17,249 bases of DNA from Legionellales bacterium (lineage in GTDB: Bacteria; Pseudomonadota; Gammaproteobacteria; WLWR01): positions 1 through 17,249 of the forward strand of contig WLWR01000012.1 in NCBI GenBank assembly GCA_012103495.1. The letters are read 5' to 3'. The position numbers and the translations under genes were made by a program. Below the pieces are notes generated by a model, which did no database searches, had not been told where the DNA came from, and saw only the letters and a list, made by a program, of their open reading frames with translations. This document shows, piece after piece, positions 13,393 to 17,249 of this stretch; position 1 is the stretch's first letter, and every line of letters begins with the position of its first letter.

Positions 13393-14709
13393 ATGAGTCA
13401 GCGTTCAGCCACTCCCATTTCTTTCAAGACCTACATGGATGATAGAGATTACAAAATTTGTGATTTCCCTCACACATTACTAAATTACTGTCAGTCCCTA
13501 GTGTCCTCACCAACAGACGAGTTAGCGACGAACTGGCAATGGGTTACTGACGATCAAAAATCGCAAACCGATGGCTTGCCTTCCTCAAGTACCCAAGCCT
13601 CAGCTCCTGCCAATCAACCAGAGGACATAATCCCCCTCGCCAATCAATACGTTGACTACCTAGCGGACATAGTTGCCGGTGAATATGAAGATAAACAAGC
13701 ATCTCATTTTAATAGAGTCAATATCCTTACCAACATGACAACCGATGAAAAATCTGAGGACAGTCTTATTTTCGGTGCCACCTTCATTCCATATTACCGT
13801 GAAAGTACTATTGTGCGTCGTCTAAACATGATCGAGCAACAGAGCAACGGAATACCCCGACACCTTCAGAGTTATGAAAAGCGATCTAAGCGTTACGCTA
13901 ACGAAAACCCAAATTCCTTGTGGGCGAAAGTAATAGACGTATTAAATAACAATCAACTTCTAATTAAACTTAGTCAAATGTTTTTTAGCTTGCAAAACCA
14001 TCAGATAGATACTTCTGATACTGTAAATGCCATCCAAAAACATATGCCTCTACTTGAAACCGCTCTTACCAAGTTAAATACTTGCTTGGATCAGAGTAGA
14101 ACGGTTAACACTGAAAAAACAGTCGAAAAACAAAAAAACTCAAGTCGCTTTTATTCCATTGACGAAAAAACACTAGCGGATTTAACTGACAAACAGTTAA
14201 TTACCATTTGTTTGGACGAATGCAATGACCCACCAACTGATTTGCTTAAAACAATCTTCCAATCACACTGGGACAGAGTCGAAACAGCCTACACAGAAAA
14301 CTTGGATAAACTCCGTGGCCGTACCGACAATCCTCAATCCAAAATAGAGGCTTTACGAAATCAGCAGAAACAGTATCTTCTAGACAATCCATCTTCTGCT
14401 CAACATATAAAACACACCCGCACAGAGGCTTTACCAAATCAGCAGAAACAGTATCTTCCAGACAACTCATCTTCTGCTCAACATATAAAACACACCCGCA
14501 CAACAGCCTCATTGTATTCAGAAACCGTAGCCCAAACCACAACCGCCAACATCCTCGCTGCTACGCTATTACTCATTTTGACGGGAACCATTACTCCCTT
14601 GATGGGAATACTCACGGCTGGAATCATTATCGTGTTGTTTACCGGATTTTTTTGCCACGATGATGCACCCATCGCTGATAACACCAGCACCTTGTCTCCA
14701 AAACCATAA
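13393..14709 (+). CDS. Hypothetical protein with 26-aa tandem repeat and C-terminal membrane hairpin
   Basis: A 438-residue protein I do not recognise. GGAG (13379-13382) lies ten bases before the ATG. The N-terminal 320 residues are polar and mostly helical by appearance, without a signal peptide or known motif. Residues 319-344 and 345-370 are two copies of one 26-residue unit (EAL-NQQKQYL-DN-SSAQHIKHTRT) that differ at only four positions. Two hydrophobic stretches (about 385-400 and 404-420) separated by a short turn follow, then a polar tail. A large soluble region with a hairpin near the C-terminus fits proteins inserted into host membranes by intracellular bacteria, but there is no direct evidence for secretion. 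It stands alone between queA and mvaD. Confidence 0.75.
   Translation: MSQRSATPISFKTYMDDRDYKICDFPHTLLNYCQSLVSSPTDELATNWQWVTDDQKSQTDGLPSSSTQASAPANQPEDIIPLANQYVDYLADIVAGEYEDKQASHFNRVNILTNMTTDEKSEDSLIFGATFIPYYRESTIVRRLNMIEQQSNGIPRHLQSYEKRSKRYANENPNSLWAKVIDVLNNNQLLIKLSQMFFSLQNHQIDTSDTVNAIQKHMPLLETALTKLNTCLDQSRTVNTEKTVEKQKNSSRFYSIDEKTLADLTDKQLITICLDECNDPPTDLLKTIFQSHWDRVETAYTENLDKLRGRTDNPQSKIEALRNQQKQYLLDNPSSAQHIKHTRTEALPNQQKQYLPDNSSSAQHIKHTRTTASLYSETVAQTTTANILAATLLLILTGTITPLMGILTAGIIIVLFTGFFCHDDAPIADNTSTLSPKP
14347..14502 (+). repeat. 78-bp tandem repeat, two copies
   Basis: Copies at 14347-14424 and 14425-14502 are nearly identical and keep the reading frame. The unit length allows gain or loss of copies without a frameshift. 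Confidence 0.9.
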
Positions 14710-14794
14710 CCCACCGCCGTTAAGACAACCTGCCAACCGTCTCAACTCATTAGCACTTTTTTAGATAGCCCATTTCTTTTCACCTGTGATTTGG

Positions 14795-14820
14795 TAAAAT
14801 CGCCAGACCAAATTGGGGAG
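14795..14820 (+). promoter_or_regulatory. Possible mvaD promoter -10 and ribosome-binding site
   Basis: TGGTAAAAT supplies a -10-like TAAAAT (14795-14800), and GGGGAG (14815-14820) is a strong ribosome-binding site eight bases before the mvaD ATG. The -35 is not clear. Confidence 0.4.
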
Positions 14821-14828
14821 AATGATTT

Positions 14829-15776
14829 ATGAAGTGGCTGGCTCATGCGCCTGCGAATATTGCGTTGATTAAATATATGGGTAAACATGACGCCAGTCAG
14901 AACGTTCCAATCAACAGCTCTTTATCGTACACGTTGGCAAATTTATTAACCTATGTTGAATTAGAAACCACCTCTACACCACACGATGTTTGGGAACCTT
15001 TAGACATTCCGGGGACCACTGAGTTTCATTTATCCGCCGCCGGGCAGCAGCGATTTTTACGCCATTTAACTTATCTCAAACAACAATTTGGCTACACCGG
15101 TCATTTCATCGTGCGCTCATGCAATAATTTTCCGGCGCAAACTGGACTGGCCAGCTCAGCGTCGAGTTTCGCCGCGTTGACCCAATGCACCATGATCGCT
15201 TGCAATGAATTGCTCCATTCACAACCGCTTTCAGCCACTCAATTAGCCACGCTCAGTCAAGTGGGATCCGGTTCATCCTGCCGATCTTTTTTCACCCCTT
15301 GGGCTCTGTGGACCCCAACTTCTGTCAGCACCATTGCCTTGCCTTACGCAAATCTCATCCATCAGGTAGTGATCATTTCCCATCAACCCAAAACCGTCTC
15401 TTCCAGTCAAGCGCATCAACAAGTCACCACCAGCCCATTGTTTGCCGAACGCGCACAGCGTGCCGAACAACGGTTGCAACAATTATTAACAGCCTTGCAC
15501 CAACAACATTGGCCAGACGCCTATCGTATTTGCTGGGATGAATTTCACGACATGCACCAATTGTTCGCCACCAGTGAGCAACCGTTTCATTACTTAACCG
15601 ATGCGTCACGCACCGTATTAAATCGATTGGACCATGTTTGGCAACAAACCGGTGACGGTCCGCTGGTCACCATGGACGCCGGTCCCAACATTCATTTGCT
15701 GTATCGCCCTGATCAACAAGCCCTCGCCCATCAATTGCACCAACAATTGTTTTTAGGAAATTTTGATGTTTTGTAA
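14829..15776 (+). CDS. mvaD: Diphosphomevalonate decarboxylase
   Basis: Last enzyme of the mevalonate pathway: ATP-dependent decarboxylation of mevalonate 5-diphosphate to isopentenyl diphosphate in the cytoplasm. The 315 residues form a GHMP-kinase fold. APANIALIKYMGKHD (7-21) is the N-terminal signature, GLASSASSFAALT (106-118) the phosphate-binding loop, GSGSSCRSFF (146-155) a decarboxylase block, and MDAGPN (282-287) the motif carrying the catalytic Asp (D283). The length is typical. The mevalonate kinase gene begins inside its last codons. Most gammaproteobacteria use the MEP pathway instead, so this pair was probably acquired by an ancestor, as inferred for Coxiella and Legionella. Confidence 0.95.
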   Translation: MKWLAHAPANIALIKYMGKHDASQNVPINSSLSYTLANLLTYVELETTSTPHDVWEPLDIPGTTEFHLSAAGQQRFLRHLTYLKQQFGYTGHFIVRSCNNFPAQTGLASSASSFAALTQCTMIACNELLHSQPLSATQLATLSQVGSGSSCRSFFTPWALWTPTSVSTIALPYANLIHQVVIISHQPKTVSSSQAHQQVTTSPLFAERAQRAEQRLQQLLTALHQQHWPDAYRICWDEFHDMHQLFATSEQPFHYLTDASRTVLNRLDHVWQQTGDGPLVTMDAGPNIHLLYRPDQQALAHQLHQQLFLGNFDVL

Positions 15777-16659
15777 TTTTACCACCAGCACCCATGGCAA
15801 ATGGATTTTAGCCGGCGAACACACGGTGATTCGCCACCAACCTGCGTTGGTGTTCCCCATTGCCAGCAAACAATTTTCCATCGCTTATCAAGCCGATTCT
15901 CAGCCGATACGCTTAACCATCACCGGTCTTGCTTTAGAACAAATTCATACTCCCTTTTGGCAAACTCTCAGCAAAGGTTGCCAACTCACTCAACAATCTT
16001 TGACCCAATTCACCGGTGCTTTTACTTTACACAACACCATTCCCACCGGTGCCGGATTGGGAGCATCGGCAGCCTTATGCGTTGGCTTGAGTCGCTGATT
16101 TGCCGCACAAGCATTGATCCAATCCACCCAAGTGATTGAGTTTGCCCGTGAATTGGAAAATTTATTTCATGGCCAAAGCAGTGGTTTGGACATCATTGGC
16201 AGTGCTGCCCAACAAGGCGGGTTACGTTTTTGTCACAATCATCCTCCCACCGCCATCGAAATGAATTGGCAACCCCAATGGTATTTATCGTTTTGTGGCA
16301 CCCAGGGCAATACGGCTCAATGCGTTACGCAAATTGAGCAATTGTGGCATCAAGCGCCGGCTCAAGCTGCTGTCATCGATGAACAAATGGTTGCCAGCGT
16401 GAATACCGCACAGCAAGCATTGGCCCAACCCAATGCCGCACAAGGATTACCATTACTCGTGCAAGCAATCCAGCGTGCACAACAATGTTTCGATCAATGG
16501 GGTTTGTTAACCCCACCGTTGCAGCAACACATTCAATGGCTTGAACAACACGGTGCGCTGGCCGCCAAACCCACCGGTTCCGGCGGTGGCGGTTATGTAC
16601 TCAGTGTGTGGGATCAAAAACCACCGCCGTTAGACGATGGCTTGTTGATTACGATTTAA
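15766..16659 (+). pseudogene. mvk: Mevalonate kinase interrupted by one in-frame TGA
   Basis: Mevalonate kinase phosphorylates mevalonate with ATP. The frame from ATG 15766 (AGGA seven bases upstream, overlapping the mvaD end by 11 nt) reads MFCNFTTSTHGKWILAGEHT, a typical start, through PTGAGLGASAALCVG (93-107) and then meets TGA at 16096-16098 (codon 111). The same frame continues without any other defect for 186 codons, with SSGLD (138-142) and KPTGSGGGGYVLSVW (268-282), the third GHMP motif. Full length would be 297 residues, normal for the family. Neither half alone holds all active-site parts. The stop could derive from TGG or CGA by one transition. Either a very recent nonsense mutation, a sequencing error, or read-through is involved. 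Restart at TTG 16114 is possible but would lack the ATP loop. Confidence 0.85.
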
Positions 16660-16666
16660 CCCTTGC

Positions 16667-16680
16667 TCGGTCTTACCGAT
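16667..16680. terminator. Short hairpin between convergent mvk and ftsB
   Basis: TCGGT and ACCGA pair around a 3-nt loop in the 21-nt gap between the two stop codons, followed by TTT in the plus direction. The stem is only 5 bp, so it is at best a weak terminator. Confidence 0.25.
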
Positions 16681-16956
16681 TTACTCCGGATGAACGACTT
16701 GATAAAAGGTCTCATCCGGTTTGACCAATCCCAACTGACTGCGAGCATGCTCTTCAATCGCGGTGTGTCCTTTTTTCAAATCATCAATTTCAGCTTCCAG
16801 CGTCACATTGTAATCTTCCAGTGCTCGATTGGCTTGCATCTGTTGCTGTACTTGTTCCTTCAATTGCCAAACTTCACGGACATTTCCTTCGCCAAACCAT
16901 AATTTATATTGCAAAGCAACCAGCAAGGCAATTAACACAATGACAATAATGCGCAT
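16681..16956 (-). CDS. ftsB: Cell division protein FtsB
   Basis: Small bitopic divisome protein that pairs with FtsL in the periplasm and, with FtsQ, controls FtsWI. The 91 residues show one membrane helix (about 2-17), the conserved QYKLWFGEG, a coiled-coil (about 28-62) with EAEIDDLKKG, and the family C-terminus EHARSQLGLVKPDETFYQVV. Two ATG codons in a row (16959, 16956) are possible. The second has better spacing (six bases) from the GGAG in TAAGGAG, which overlaps the eno stop, so I chose it. It follows eno by under 10 nt, the usual eno-ftsB order in gammaproteobacteria. Confidence 0.95.
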   Translation of the reverse strand: MRIIVIVLIALLVALQYKLWFGEGNVREVWQLKEQVQQQMQANRALEDYNVTLEAEIDDLKKGHTAIEEHARSQLGLVKPDETFYQVVHPE

Positions 16957-16966
16957 CATTTTCTCC

Positions 16967-17249
16967 TTATTCGTGGTGATGATTTAATCGAGGAAACGCG
17001 GCTTGACCCGCGTAAGGAATCGTTTGCTGAGCTTCATCAGCAATTTGCAACAATCGATTGTATTTTGCCACTCGGTCCGTACGACACAACGAACCCGTTT
17101 TAATTTGACCTGCGGCTGTGGCCACAGCCAAATCAGCAATGGTCGTATCTTCCGTCTCGCCAGAACGATGTGAAATAATCGTCGCATAATCAGCCGACTT
17201 GGCCAAAGCAATGGCGGCTAATGTTTCTGATAATGTGCCAATTTGATTG
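16967..17249 (-). CDS. eno: Enolase, C-terminal part (cut by the window edge)
   Basis: Enolase converts 2-phosphoglycerate to phosphoenolpyruvate in glycolysis and is also a part of the RNA degradosome in many proteobacteria. The 93 visible residues start NQIGTLSETLAAIALAKSADY and contain the active-site loop SHRSGETEDTTIADLAVA, then GQIKTGSLCRTDRVAKYNRLL, all strongly conserved. The gene stops at TAA 16967-16969, seven bases before the first possible ftsB start. The 5' part lies beyond 17249. Confidence 0.97.
   Translation of the reverse strand, partial: NQIGTLSETLAAIALAKSADYATIISHRSGETEDTTIADLAVATAAGQIKTGSLCRTDRVAKYNRLLQIADEAQQTIPYAGQAAFPRLNHHHE

Noticed and set aside
14246..14542. Cys/Leu-rich minus-strand open frame with repeats
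   Set aside because: It is the complement of the 78-bp repeats of the 438-aa gene and has no start signals.
16096..16098. TGA in mvk read as Trp by a changed genetic code, or as selenocysteine
   Set aside because: Other genes here, such as ftsI, rsmH and queA, end at TGA, so it is a stop in this organism. No selenocysteine insertion hairpin was evident, and the kinase family has no selenoprotein members that I know of.
1..17249. CRISPR arrays, tRNA or rRNA genes
   Set aside because: No regularly spaced direct repeats with unique spacers, no cloverleaf-like segment with the TTCGA loop and acceptor pairing, and no rRNA sequence were seen by eye.

Overview
The window reads as chromosomal DNA of a gammaproteobacterium, most likely an intracellular or host-associated lineage near the Legionella/Coxiella group. 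That placement is an inference. It rests on dcw and queA-tgt-yajC-secD-secF clusters in gammaproteobacterial order, a mevalonate-pathway pair (mvaD, mvk) that is rare in this class but known from Coxiella and Legionella relatives, many decayed genes, and three effector-like proteins of unknown function. No database search was possible.

Layout. 1-4391 (minus strand) is the start of the division and cell-wall cluster: mraZ, rsmH, ftsL, ftsI, murE, packed with 3-12 nt gaps or ATGA overlaps. murE stops after its first half, where the sequence changes to a GC-rich 21-bp repeat with an open frame on the other strand (1-168); this is a real breakpoint or an assembly artefact. The mraZ promoter region (4500-4570) carries five GTGG/GTGT boxes at about 10-bp spacing, a likely MraZ autoregulatory site. 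4699-8122 is an accessory island bracketed by a 137-bp inverted duplication of the secF 3' end (130/137 identical). It holds a 234-aa repeat protein, a decayed IS66-family remnant (tnpB/tnpC), a 362-aa protein made of two copies of one unrecognised domain, a broken DUF1328-like small membrane protein gene and a nested hairpin element.

7984-13025 (minus) is queA, a degenerate tgt, yajC, secD and secF: queuosine synthesis followed by the SecDF-YajC part of the protein exporter. The tgt product has kept its zinc motif but is about 100 residues short and has Tyr where the nucleophilic Asp should be. 13026-13392 is intergenic with a promoter candidate, a small operator-like palindrome and a perfect 40-bp palindrome related to sequences in the island. 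13393-14709 encodes a 438-aa protein with a 26-aa tandem repeat and a C-terminal hydrophobic hairpin. 14829-16659 carries mvaD and a mevalonate kinase gene interrupted by one in-frame TGA. 16681-17249 (minus) holds ftsB and the 3' end of eno.

Housekeeping genes sit on well-kept operons, whereas the spaces between them collect insertion-sequence debris, repeats, pseudogenes and fast-changing unknown proteins. No rRNA, tRNA or CRISPR array was seen.
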